Positions 53,227 through 61,337 of a DNA stretch of 64,000 nt are shown piece by piece. A program made the position numbers and the translations under genes. A model generated the notes under the pieces. That model saw only the letters and a program-made list of their open reading frames with translations, was not told where the DNA came from and did no database searches. The stretch spans positions 62,001 to 126,000 of the forward strand of contig CAVPTA010000008.1 of NCBI GenBank assembly GCA_963708645.1, in the 5' to 3' direction. Every line of letters begins with the position of its first letter. The first letter of the stretch is position 1. The stretch is from RYN-133 sp963708645 (GTDB taxonomy: Bacteria > Actinomycetota > Actinomycetes > Mycobacteriales > Jatrophihabitantaceae).

Positions 53227-53809
53227 GGGCGGGAGCCTCGTCGAATTCGGCCTGCGGACGGAGTCCGGGCGCGCGGTGTGCCAGCGCGTCGCGCAACAGC
53301 ACCCGGCCGCGGTGGATGCGTGAGCGGACCGTCCCGACCTTGATGCCGAGCGTCGCGGCAATCTCTTCATACGACAACTGCTCGAGGTCGCAGAGCACGA
53401 CCGCGACGCGGAAGTCGGCCGGCAGGGCGTCGAGCGCCGCCTGCACCTCGGGGTCGAGATTCATCTGCTCGTAGGCCTGCTCGGGCCCGCGCTCGCGCGA
53501 GGCGAGCCGGTCGCCGGCGTCCTCAGGGAGCGCGTCGAAGCGGATGCGCTGGCGGCGGCGCACCATGTCGAGGAAGAGGTTCGTGGTGATGCGGTGCAGC
53601 CAGCCCTCGAAGGTCCCGGGCGTGTACTCGGCCAGTGACTTGAACACCCGGACGAACGTCTCCTGGGTCAGGTCCTCGGCGTCGGCGCGGTTGCCGGAAA
53701 GCCGGTAGGCGAGGCGATAGACCCGGTCGGCGTGTTCGCGCACGACCTCGTCCCAGCTGGGCGGCACCCAGTCGGATGCGGCCTCGATGGACGGGTCGAC
53801 CGTGGTCAC
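53219..53809 (-). CDS. sigE: ECF RNA polymerase sigma factor (SigE group)
   Basis: 196 residues, intact. Region 2 contains YRLAYRLSGNRADAEDLTQE and TFEGWLHRITTNLFLDMVRR; region 4 has LPADFRVAVVLCDLEQLSYE and GIKVGTVRSRIHRGR. It directs envelope-stress transcription under RseA control. GTG 53809 has AGGGAGAA upstream. It heads the sigE-rseA-htrA-tatB block. An inverted repeat (AGTATCG/CGATACT) lies just upstream. Confidence 0.95.
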   Translation of the reverse strand: MTTVDPSIEAASDWVPPSWDEVVREHADRVYRLAYRLSGNRADAEDLTQETFVRVFKSLAEYTPGTFEGWLHRITTNLFLDMVRRRQRIRFDALPEDAGDRLASRERGPEQAYEQMNLDPEVQAALDALPADFRVAVVLCDLEQLSYEEIAATLGIKVGTVRSRIHRGRVLLRDALAHRAPGLRPQAEFDEAPAHA

Positions 53810-53824
53810 GGATTCTCCCTAGCG

Positions 53825-53847
53825 AGTATCGATTGGATACCGATACT
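53825..53847. promoter_or_regulatory. Inverted repeat in the sigE promoter
   Basis: AGTATCG (53825-53831) and CGATACT (53841-53847) are perfect complements nine bases apart, 16 bases upstream of the sigE GTG and 100 bases from the divergent decarboxylase. A dimeric regulator site is likely; a hairpin in the sigE leader is the other option. Confidence 0.55.
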
Positions 53848-53948
53848 GAAGCACTTGAACCTGTACGCCAGCTAAACGCGGGCCAGGTCGCGGACGTTCC
53901 CGATCCGGCGCATCGAATCCTGCCGCCGATGCCAACTACGCTCTGCCG

Positions 53949-55307
53949 GTGCATGAGTACACGGCCGACGACGACCGCATCGCGCGCACCGTCGTCGAGT
54001 ACTGCCTCGAACGCCTCGGACAAGAGGTGCCGCTCGACCGTCCACTGACGCCGCCGGACCTGGACAAGCTCGTCGGCGCCACCGTCAGCGCCGACGGAAT
54101 CGGCCGCGATGAGGCCCTGCGGCTGTGGGCCGAGGTGCTCGGACCTGCGTGCCTCTCGGTCGACCACCGCCGGTACCTGTCGTTCATTCCGAACGCGCCC
54201 ACCAAGGCGGCCTGTTACTTCGACATGCTGGTCGCCGCCTCGAACGTGTACAGCGGGTCGTGGCTGGAGGGGTCGGGCGCCGTCTACGCCGAGAATCAGG
54301 CGTTGCGCTGGATAGCCGATCTGGCCGGGCTGCCGGCCGAGGCCGGCGGCACGTTCGTGCAGGGCGGGACGGTCGGCAATCTCTCGGCGCTCGTCGCCGC
54401 CCGCGAGGCTGCGCTGGAGCGGCGCGGACGCCGTCCGGTGCGCTGGGCGGTGTGCGTGACCGAAGAGACGCACTCCTCGGTCAAACACGCACTGCAGGTC
54501 GTCATGGACGTCGAGGTGATCTCGGTCCCGGGTGACGAGCGCGGCCGGATGACCGGCGTGGCCCTGCGCGAGACAGTCACCGGGCTGCCCGAGCACGTAC
54601 GCGACGGCATCTTCGCCGTCGTCGCCACGGCCGGGACGACCAACCTGGGCGTGGTCGACGATCTCGCCGGCATCGCGAACGTCACCCGCGAGTTCGGCTG
54701 GTGGCTGCACGTCGACGCTGCGTACGGCGGAGCTGCCCTCGCAGCGCCGTCGGCGCGACACCTGTTCGACGGCGTGGAGCAGGCCGACTCGTTCATCGTC
54801 GATCCGCACAAGTGGCTCTTCGCGCCGTTCGACGCATGTGCCCTGCTCTACCGCGACCCCCGGTTGGGACGGGCGGCGCACACCCAGCACGCGGGCTATC
54901 TCGACCCCATCACCGTCGACGACGAGTGGAATCCGTCCGACTTCGCGATCCAGCTGACGCGGCGTGCGCGGGGTCTGCCCTTCTGGTTCTCCCTCGCCGT
55001 TTACGGCACCGACGCCTACCGCGACGCGATCGAGCAGACGCTCACCGTCGCGCGCCAGGGCCGCGAACTGATCGATGCTGCACCACACTTGCGGCTGCTG
55101 GTCGAGCCCGACCTGTCCGTGCTCATCTTCGAGCGGACCGACTGGACGCCCGATGACTACGCCCGCTGGAGCGCACGGCTGCTCGACCAGCAGGAGGCGT
55201 TCGTGACGCCCACCCGGCACAACAACCAGGTCTGCACGCGCTTCGCGATCGTCAACCCGCTGACGACCCGCGACGACCTGGCGTTGATCATCGACTCGAT
55301 GCGCTGA
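53949..55307 (+). CDS. PLP-dependent group II decarboxylase (diaminobutyrate/aromatic amino-acid type)
   Basis: 452 residues. The fold-type I decarboxylase motifs are present: SGSWLEGSGAVYAENQALRW, THSSVKHALQV, the Asp in GWWLHVDAAYGGAAL, and the PLP lysine in IVDPHKWLFAPFD. Close relatives decarboxylate L-2,4-diaminobutyrate, tyrosine or other aromatic amino acids; the sequence does not settle the substrate. It lies between sigE and the O-methyltransferase, which are adjacent in mycobacteria, so it is an insertion in that order. Confidence 0.88.
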   Translation: MHEYTADDDRIARTVVEYCLERLGQEVPLDRPLTPPDLDKLVGATVSADGIGRDEALRLWAEVLGPACLSVDHRRYLSFIPNAPTKAACYFDMLVAASNVYSGSWLEGSGAVYAENQALRWIADLAGLPAEAGGTFVQGGTVGNLSALVAAREAALERRGRRPVRWAVCVTEETHSSVKHALQVVMDVEVISVPGDERGRMTGVALRETVTGLPEHVRDGIFAVVATAGTTNLGVVDDLAGIANVTREFGWWLHVDAAYGGAALAAPSARHLFDGVEQADSFIVDPHKWLFAPFDACALLYRDPRLGRAAHTQHAGYLDPITVDDEWNPSDFAIQLTRRARGLPFWFSLAVYGTDAYRDAIEQTLTVARQGRELIDAAPHLRLLVEPDLSVLIFERTDWTPDDYARWSARLLDQQEAFVTPTRHNNQVCTRFAIVNPLTTRDDLALIIDSMR

Positions 55308-55338
55308 ATCAGCCTGATGCGGCTATAGGCTGCGCGGC

Positions 55339-55977
55339 ATGGCTGAGGCGATGTTGAACGAGGCGAGCCTGGCGTACGCCGAGTCGTTCCACCCGGAGAG
55401 TGAGCTCATCGCGGCTGCGCGCGACCGCGGCCACGAATTGGGCTGCACGCCGATCGGTGCCGCGGGCGGCGCCGCGTTGCGCGTCCTCGCCGCGGCCACA
55501 CGTGCCAAGGCGGTGATCGAGGTCGGGACGGGCGCAGGCGTGTCCGGCCTGTACCTGCTCGAGGGCATGGCCGACGACGGCCAACTCGTGTCGATCGACG
55601 TCGAGAGCGAGAACCAGCGCGCCGCGAAGGAGGCCTTCACCGAGGCCGGAATCGCCTCGACCCGCTACCGCCTGATCAACGGCTCTGCGGCCGACGTGTT
55701 GCCCCGCATGCGCGACGACGCGTACGACCTGGTCTTCATCGACGCCGACAAGAGCGCGTACGCCGTCTACTACGAGCAGGCTGTGCGCATGCTGCGCCCC
55801 GGCGGCGTGGTGGCCTTCGACAACATGCTCTGGCACGACCGGGTCGCCGATCCGGCGCACCGCGACACCGACACCGTCGTGTTGCGCGAACTGGCCAGGA
55901 CGGTCCGCGACGACGACCGACTCGTCAGCGTGCTGCTCGCGTCCGGCGACGGGCTGCTGGTCGCTGCCAAGCGCTGA
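55339..55977 (+). CDS. O-methyltransferase (class I SAM, Rv1220c-like)
   Basis: 212 residues. The catechol-O-methyltransferase-like family is shown by VIEVGTGAGVSGLYLLEGM, SIDVESENQRAAKEAF, and YDLVFIDADKSAYAVYYEQA with the acidic metal ligands, plus FDNMLWHDRVAD. Transfers methyl from SAM to a hydroxyl acceptor, which is unknown. The sigE-linked O-methyltransferase of mycobacteria has the same size. It follows the decarboxylase after 31 bases. Confidence 0.9.
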   Translation: MAEAMLNEASLAYAESFHPESELIAAARDRGHELGCTPIGAAGGAALRVLAAATRAKAVIEVGTGAGVSGLYLLEGMADDGQLVSIDVESENQRAAKEAFTEAGIASTRYRLINGSAADVLPRMRDDAYDLVFIDADKSAYAVYYEQAVRMLRPGGVVAFDNMLWHDRVADPAHRDTDTVVLRELARTVRDDDRLVSVLLASGDGLLVAAKR

Positions 55978-56006
55978 CCACCTCGCGTCGGCGTAGCTTC
56001 GTACGG

Positions 56007-56294
56007 GTGGCCTGTTACGTCGACGCGCTGCGCGAATACCCGGAGGCGGGGCTGCGGTTCACCGAGTTCTGCCATCTGCTGGCCGACTCGCGCGCCGAGC
56101 TGCATGAGATGGCCGACCGGTTGGGCATTCCGCGCAGGTTCTTCCAGGAGCATCCCTGGCGCTGGCACCACGACCTGCCGGCGCACCTGCGCGCCGACGC
56201 AGTCGCGCTCGGTGCGCGTGAAGTGACGATGCACGAGGTCGGTGCGCTGCTGCGCCGGCGGCGAGCCGAAATCGCCGTCGACGTGACCCGGTAG
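56007..56294 (+). CDS. DUF4031 protein
   Basis: 95 residues matching DUF4031: YVDALREYPEAGLRF at the start, CHLLADSRAELHEMADRLGI, and FQEHPWRWHHDLPAHLRAD. Function unknown. GTG 56007 is 29 bases after the methyltransferase, and fbiA follows 11 bases on, so it may belong to the F420 transcript. Confidence 0.8.
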   Translation: MACYVDALREYPEAGLRFTEFCHLLADSRAELHEMADRLGIPRRFFQEHPWRWHHDLPAHLRADAVALGAREVTMHEVGALLRRRRAEIAVDVTR

Positions 56295-56305
56295 GTTGTG
56301 ACGAC

Positions 56306-57247
56306 GTGCGAGTGACCGTTCTGGCAGGCGGCGTCGGCGGCGCGAAGTTTCTCCGTGGCGTCCGCGCCGCCTTTCCCGGCGAACAGCTCACGGCGATCGT
56401 CAACACCGGCGACGACGTGACGCTGCACGGGCTGCGCATCACCCCCGACCTCGACAGCTGCATGTACACCCTCGGCGACGTCCACGACCACGAGCGCGGT
56501 TGGGGACGCGCGGGTGAGACCTGGCGGGTGAAGGCCGAGCTCGACGCCTACGGCGCCGAACCGTCCTGGTTCCAGCTGGGCGATCTCGACTTCGCGACCC
56601 ATCTGGTCCGCACCAGGATGCTCGATGCCGGCTACCCGCTGCACCAGGTCGTCGCGGCGCTGTGCGAGCGGTGGCAGCCGGGCGTCGAACTGCTCCCGAT
56701 GACCGACGACCGCTGCGAGACGCACGTCGTCGTCGACCTGGACGGACGCCGGCAGGCGATCCACTTCCAGGAATGGTGGATCCGGCACCGTGCGGCGATT
56801 CCGGCCGAGGCGTTCGTGCAGGTGGGCCTCGAGGACGCCGAGCCGGCGCCCGGTGTCGTCGACGCGATCACTGCCGCGGATCTCGTGCTGATCGCGCCGT
56901 CCAACCCGGTCGTGTCGATCGGGACGATCCTCGGCCTCGACGACATCCGCGACGCGGTCATCACCGGCCCCGCCCCGGTCGTCGGGCTGTCACCGATCAT
57001 CGGCGACGGCCCCGTGCGCGGCATGGCCGACTCGTGCCTTCCCGCGATCGGCGTCGAAGTGTCCGCCGAAGGCGTCGGCCGCCACTACGGCGCCCGCAAG
57101 GACGGTGGCCTGCTCGACGGCTGGTTGATCCACGACACCGACACCGCAAACGTCCCCGGCGTCGAAGTGCGCGCCGTCCCCCTGCTCATGACCGATGACG
57201 ACGCGACTGCACAGATGGTCCGCACAGCGGTGGAGTTGATCTCTTGA
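56306..57247 (+). CDS. fbiA: 2-phospho-L-lactate/enolpyruvyl transferase FbiA (CofD)
   Basis: 313 residues, intact. FbiA transfers the phospholactyl or enolpyruvyl moiety to the deazaflavin Fo to make (dehydro)F420-0. Diagnostic segments: VTVLAGGVGGAKFLRGV, AIVNTGDDVTLHGLRITPDL, FQLGDLDFATHLVR, LLPMTDDRCETHV, LIAPSNPVVSIGTIL and the end IHDTD. GTG 56306. The stop overlaps the fbiB-position gene (TTGA), the standard F420 order. Confidence 0.95.
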   Translation: MRVTVLAGGVGGAKFLRGVRAAFPGEQLTAIVNTGDDVTLHGLRITPDLDSCMYTLGDVHDHERGWGRAGETWRVKAELDAYGAEPSWFQLGDLDFATHLVRTRMLDAGYPLHQVVAALCERWQPGVELLPMTDDRCETHVVVDLDGRRQAIHFQEWWIRHRAAIPAEAFVQVGLEDAEPAPGVVDAITAADLVLIAPSNPVVSIGTILGLDDIRDAVITGPAPVVGLSPIIGDGPVRGMADSCLPAIGVEVSAEGVGRHYGARKDGGLLDGWLIHDTDTANVPGVEVRAVPLLMTDDDATAQMVRTAVELIS

Positions 57248-58575
57248 CCGATCATGCTGCAGCACGCATCGAGATCCTGCCGGTGCTCGGCATCGGCGAG
57301 CTGCGACCGGGCGACGATCTGGCCGAGCTGATCGTGCAGCACGCGCCGTCCCTCGAGGACGGCGACGTGCTGGTGGTGACGTCCAAGGCGGTCTCGAAGA
57401 CCGAGGGACGGCTGGTCGTTCTCGACACCGCGGACGAGGACGCGCGTGAGGCGGCTCGGCAGGCGGCGATCGACGCCGAGACTGTACGGGTGGTCGCGTC
57501 ACGCGACACTCTGCGCATCGTCGAGACGCGCCACGGTCTCGTACTCGCCGCCGCCGGGGTCGACGTGTCCAACGTCGCCCGCAACGAGCTCGCGCTGCTG
57601 CCCGTCGATCCCGACGCGTCGGCGCAGTTGCTGCGCGAAGCGATTCGCGAACGCGCCGGCGTCGACGTCGGCGTTGTCATCAGCGACTCGATGGGCCGGC
57701 CGTGGCGAGCCGGCATCACCGACACCGCGATCGGCATCGCCGGCGTCACCGCCGTGACTGATCCGCGCGGACGCACCGATGCGTACGGGAACACCCTCGA
57801 GGTCACCCAGGTCGCGATCGCCGACGAGTTGGCTGCTGCAGGCGATCTGGTCAAGGGCAAGCTCGGTGGCGTCCCGGTCGCGGTCGTGCGCGGATTCGCC
57901 CGCGACGGCAAGCTCGACGACGACGGGCTCGGCAGCCGCACGCTGATCCGCGGCGCTGCCGACGACCTGTTCCGCCTGGGGACGGCCGAGGCGATTGCCC
58001 TCGGCCGCGAGGACACCGGGTGGACCACCGAGATGGCGCCGGTGCTGCACGACGACGCAACCCAGGCGATCAGCACGCTCGTCGATGTCGATCCATCGCT
58101 GCAGCAGGCGTTTCTCGGCTTCCTGGCCGCCCGTCCCGATGCGATGTGGCGCTCGTGCGCGGCCGGCCACCTGACCGGGAGCACCGTCGTGCTCGACCCG
58201 GCCGGCCGACTTGCGTTGCTCACGCTGCACCCGCGCACCGGCATGTGGATGCAGCTCGGCGGACACTGCGAGCACGGTGATCACACGATGCTCGACGTCG
58301 CCGCCCGCGAGGCGCGGGAAGAAAGTGGCATCGGCGCACTGTCGTTCGATCCGACGCCGATCGACCTGTCGGTGCACCCGATCACCTGCTCGCTCGGCGT
58401 GCCGACGCGACACTTCGACGTGCGCTACGTCGCCGTCGCGTCCGAGGACGGCCAACTGCAGGTCAGCGACGAGTCGGTCGACCTGCAGTGGTTCCCGTGG
58501 GACCGGCTGCCCGAGGGCGTCGCCCCGGACGTGCCGCGGCTGATCGAGCTGGCCCGCGCGCGTCTCAACTTGTGA
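57244..58575 (+). CDS. fbiB: F420-0:gamma-glutamyl ligase (CofE) fused to a Nudix hydrolase
   Basis: 443 residues. Residues 1-255 are CofE: EILPVLGIGELRPGDDLAEL, DGDVLVVTSKAVSKTEGR, DVGVVISDSMGRPWRAG, GSRTLIRGAADDLFRLG. It adds glutamates to F420-0. Residues of about 290-440 are a Nudix domain with GGHCEHGD and box REAREESGI. The C-terminal FMN nitroreductase-like domain of mycobacterial FbiB, which reduces dehydro-F420-0, is missing. In other actinobacteria a separate Nudix gene often follows fbiB, so this is either a true fusion or two genes joined by a lost frame. Start overlaps fbiA. Confidence 0.88.
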   Translation: MTDHAAARIEILPVLGIGELRPGDDLAELIVQHAPSLEDGDVLVVTSKAVSKTEGRLVVLDTADEDAREAARQAAIDAETVRVVASRDTLRIVETRHGLVLAAAGVDVSNVARNELALLPVDPDASAQLLREAIRERAGVDVGVVISDSMGRPWRAGITDTAIGIAGVTAVTDPRGRTDAYGNTLEVTQVAIADELAAAGDLVKGKLGGVPVAVVRGFARDGKLDDDGLGSRTLIRGAADDLFRLGTAEAIALGREDTGWTTEMAPVLHDDATQAISTLVDVDPSLQQAFLGFLAARPDAMWRSCAAGHLTGSTVVLDPAGRLALLTLHPRTGMWMQLGGHCEHGDHTMLDVAAREAREESGIGALSFDPTPIDLSVHPITCSLGVPTRHFDVRYVAVASEDGQLQVSDESVDLQWFPWDRLPEGVAPDVPRLIELARARLNL

Positions 58576-59394
58576 CGCTCGAGCTCATCGACGACTGGCC
58601 GGTCGAGACTGTTGCGGCGGCGGTCGTCGGACGATCCGGGGTGCTCGAGGTCCGTGGGCCCGTCGATGACGAGTTCTACCTCGCGTCTGTCACGAAACCG
58701 CTCGCAGCACTGGCGATTCTCGTCGCGGTCGAGGAAGAGGCAGTGCACCTCGATGACCCTGCCGACGAGCAGGTCGTGCCCGGCGCGACGCTGCGACACC
58801 TCCTCGCCCACGCGTCCGGCTACGCGCCGGAACGGCCGATGCGGGCGGCCGCGCCCGGCGCGCGGCGCATCTACTCCAACGTCGGCATCGAGCGGGCGGC
58901 GGCGCTCGTCGAAGCCGCAGCCGACATGCCGTTCGCGCAGTACCTCACCGAGGCCGTCGCCGGCCCGCTGCGACTGAGCGCGACATCGCTGCCCGGATCC
59001 CCGGCACGGGACGGGCGCTCGTCCGCGTCCGACCTGGCTCGTGTCGTGCACGAGCTGCTTTCGTCCACCGGGCTTGTTGTCGGCGCAGATGCGGGCCGAC
59101 GCGAGCGAGGTGCAGTACCCCGGTCTGCGCGGCGTGCTCCCGGGCTTCGGCGCGCAGGATCCGAACGACTGGGGCCTGGGCTTCGAGATCCGCGGCACCA
59201 AATCGCCGCACTGGACCGGTACTCACAACTCGCCGCGCACCTTCGGCCACTTCGGCCAGTCGGGGACGATGCTGTGGGTCGATCCCGACGCGCAGCTCGG
59301 GCTGGTCGCGCTGACAGACCGCAACTTCGGTCCGTGGGCGGCCGAGGCGTGGCCGGTGCTGGCAGACGCCGTCCTGGCCGAGTACGCGGCTTAG
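58572..59394 (+). CDS. Beta-lactamase-family serine hydrolase, one frame break
   Basis: About 273 residues. Penicillin-binding-protein-like fold with SxxK in YLASVTKPLAAL, YxN-like IYSNVGIERA, and the third motif region FGHFGQSGTMLWVD. An extra base near 59080 separates the frame ending VHELLSSTGL from that continuing SAQMRADASEVQYPGLRG. No signal peptide is seen, so a cytoplasmic esterase or peptidase is more likely than a wall enzyme. GTG 58572 overlaps the fbiB-position stop (GTGA). Its stop overlaps the convergent glycosylase stop. Confidence 0.85.
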
Positions 59395-60287
59395 ATCGCG
59401 CGGATGTCGTTCGGGGCGAAGCGGGGGCCGAACCGCGGCGCGCCCAGTCCGGTGAGTTCGATCAGCCTGACGACACGCTGCCTCTGACCTGCCCACGGCG
59501 CGAGCAGTTCGACCATCTCGACGTCAGTGCCGCGCGCACGGCCGGTCAACGCATGCACCACCCAGTTCTTGAGGTGGTAGTCGCCGACGCTGACCGCGTC
59601 CGGATGACCGAACGCGCGTTGTGCCGTCTCGGCCGCCGTCCACTCGCCTATGCCGGGCACGACCCGAAGCCGGGTCAGCACTGTGTCTCGGGTGGCTTCC
59701 TCGAGCCGGTGCGCGACCGCCGCCGCGGCGCGGATCGTGTGCTGCCGCTTGATGTCGACGCCCATACGATGCCAGCTCCAGGTCGGGATGTCGCGCAACA
59801 CCTGCGCCGCCGGCGGCACCCGCATCGGGACGGGCGTCGGCCCGGGCGCGGGCGTGCCGTAACGCTGCAGCATGATTCGCCACGCGCGCCGCGCCTCCAT
59901 CCCGGTCACCTTCTGCTCGAGCACTGCGGGCACGAGCGATTCCAGCACCAGCCCGGTCGAGCACAACCGCATCCCCGGACGCGAGCGCAGCACCCGGCCG
60001 AGCGCGGGATGGGCGGCCACGTCCACGCCCGTCCAGTCGTCGTCGACGCCGAGCAGAGTCGGTACGCGATCGAGCAGCCACTCAGCACCGTCGCCCCACG
60101 CGGACGCCGACACCACGGTGCCCCTGGCGCCGAGCGACAACGTCCCGTCGCCGGCCGGCGTCGACGCGGCCCACCAGAACCGGCCGTCTACGAAGCGGTG
60201 CGCCGGATCGCCCGTCCCGCGCACGAGCGGCATGAGCGTTGCGCGCAGGTCGACGGGACGGTCGGCGTCCCACTCGGTTGTGATCAC
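59391..60287 (-). CDS. DNA-3-methyladenine glycosylase II (AlkA-like)
   Basis: 298 residues. N-terminal AlkA-like domain with FWWAASTPAGDGTL, and a C-terminal HhH-GPD domain: LVPAVLEQKVTGMEARRAWR, hairpin RLRVVPGIGEWTAAETAQR and catalytic Asp in SVGDYHLKNWVV. Removes alkylated bases. It is the last of four minus-strand genes (SpoIID, DinB, nucleotidyltransferase, glycosylase) with short gaps. Confidence 0.92.
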   Translation of the reverse strand: MITTEWDADRPVDLRATLMPLVRGTGDPAHRFVDGRFWWAASTPAGDGTLSLGARGTVVSASAWGDGAEWLLDRVPTLLGVDDDWTGVDVAAHPALGRVLRSRPGMRLCSTGLVLESLVPAVLEQKVTGMEARRAWRIMLQRYGTPAPGPTPVPMRVPPAAQVLRDIPTWSWHRMGVDIKRQHTIRAAAAVAHRLEEATRDTVLTRLRVVPGIGEWTAAETAQRAFGHPDAVSVGDYHLKNWVVHALTGRARGTDVEMVELLAPWAGQRQRVVRLIELTGLGAPRFGPRFAPNDIRAI

Positions 60288-60308
60288 GAGCTGTTCATCC
60301 CAGTGGGG

Positions 60309-60770
60309 TCAGTCGCCGGCTTCCATGTCGGCCGTGATGCGCGAGCTCGAGTCGGCCTTCTCGATGCCGCCGACGCCGTAGAACATCGCGATGCGGTTGC
60401 GCTCGGCAGACGCCGCCTCGGCCGCGGGCACCGCGTCGCCCTCGGGGCTGCGATCGCCTCCGTTGCAGAATTCGAGTTCGGCGTCGGGATAGGCGGCGCG
60501 CACCGCGTCGAGTGAGTGCTCGATGCCCGGCCCGTCGTCAACAGCGATCATGGCGTCATCGACGGCGCGGAGCGCACGCACGATGCGGGCGCGCACCTCC
60601 TCGCCCTGGATGACGCGGCCCTTCTTGAGCAGCTGCTGCTTGTCGTTGTTGACGATGACGATCAGGTAGCCGGTGCGCTCGCGCGCGGCCTCGATCATGT
60701 CCAAGTGCCCTTGGTGCAGCGGGTTGAAATAGCCGCTGACTATGGACGCCCGGGCGGGCTGGTCGGACAT
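60309..60770 (-). CDS. Adenylyl/cytidylyltransferase-family protein
   Basis: 153 residues. Nucleotidyltransferase alpha/beta-phosphodiesterase fold with the HxGH motif in SGYFNPLHQGHLDMIEAA and IVIVNNDKQQLLKKGRVI. In place of a normal ISSTxxR end it has a long acidic-alanine stretch (DAVPAAEAASAERN) and SSSRITADM, where SSSRI may serve. Candidates are a glycerol-phosphate or sugar-phosphate transferase; it is shorter than and unlike CoaD. GGAG precedes ATG 60770. Confidence 0.85.
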   Translation of the reverse strand: MSDQPARASIVSGYFNPLHQGHLDMIEAARERTGYLIVIVNNDKQQLLKKGRVIQGEEVRARIVRALRAVDDAMIAVDDGPGIEHSLDAVRAAYPDAELEFCNGGDRSPEGDAVPAAEAASAERNRIAMFYGVGGIEKADSSSRITADMEAGD

Positions 60771-60833
60771 GGCGGGTCTCCTCCGTGTGCTCGCCTCGAC
60801 GAAGCGTTCACCCTACGGCAGCCGACCGACGCC

Positions 60834-61331
60834 CTACTTCCCCCGAGTGCCGTCGATCGTCTCGCGGATGATGTCCGCGTGGCCGGCGTGCCGCGCGGTC
60901 TCCTCGATCATGTGGACGACGACGAACCGCACGTTGGCATCGACCACATCCGCACGCGCGACCCGGGCATCGAGATCTGCGGCAGCCACGATCTCGCGAG
61001 CCGTCGCGGCCGCGTGCTCATACCGGGCGACCCACTCCTCGACCGTGTCGCCGTCACCGACACTGAAGTCGGAACCGTCCTGCACGTCGTGCTCCGAGTC
61101 GGGCCAGCCGTCCTCGAGCGCTCGCCCGGCAACGACACCTTCGAACCAGCGCGCCTCCCAGACCGCCGAGTGCTTGACCAGTCCGAGCAACGTCAACGAG
61201 CTCGCCGTCGGAGCACGGCGTGCATCGGCGTCGCTGATTCCGTGCACCTTGCGGATCAGCGCAGCACGCTGCCAGTCCAGGAACCCGGCCAGCGCGGCGC
61301 GCTCGTCGGAATTCGCGAACTCGGCCGCCAC
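60834..61331 (-). CDS. DinB-family (DUF664, mycothiol-type) protein
   Basis: 165 residues. DUF664 signature: FLDWQRAALIRKVHGISDAD at the N-terminus, first metal histidine in LLGLVKHSAVWEARWFEG and second pair in VVVHMIEETARHAGHADIIR ending ETIDG. These DinB proteins are probable mycothiol-dependent metal enzymes of unknown substrate. GTG 61331, six bases after the SpoIID/LytB stop, so in that operon. Confidence 0.9.
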   Translation of the reverse strand: MAAEFANSDERAALAGFLDWQRAALIRKVHGISDADARRAPTASSLTLLGLVKHSAVWEARWFEGVVAGRALEDGWPDSEHDVQDGSDFSVGDGDTVEEWVARYEHAAATAREIVAAADLDARVARADVVDANVRFVVVHMIEETARHAGHADIIRETIDGTRGK

Positions 61332-61337
61332 AGCCGC

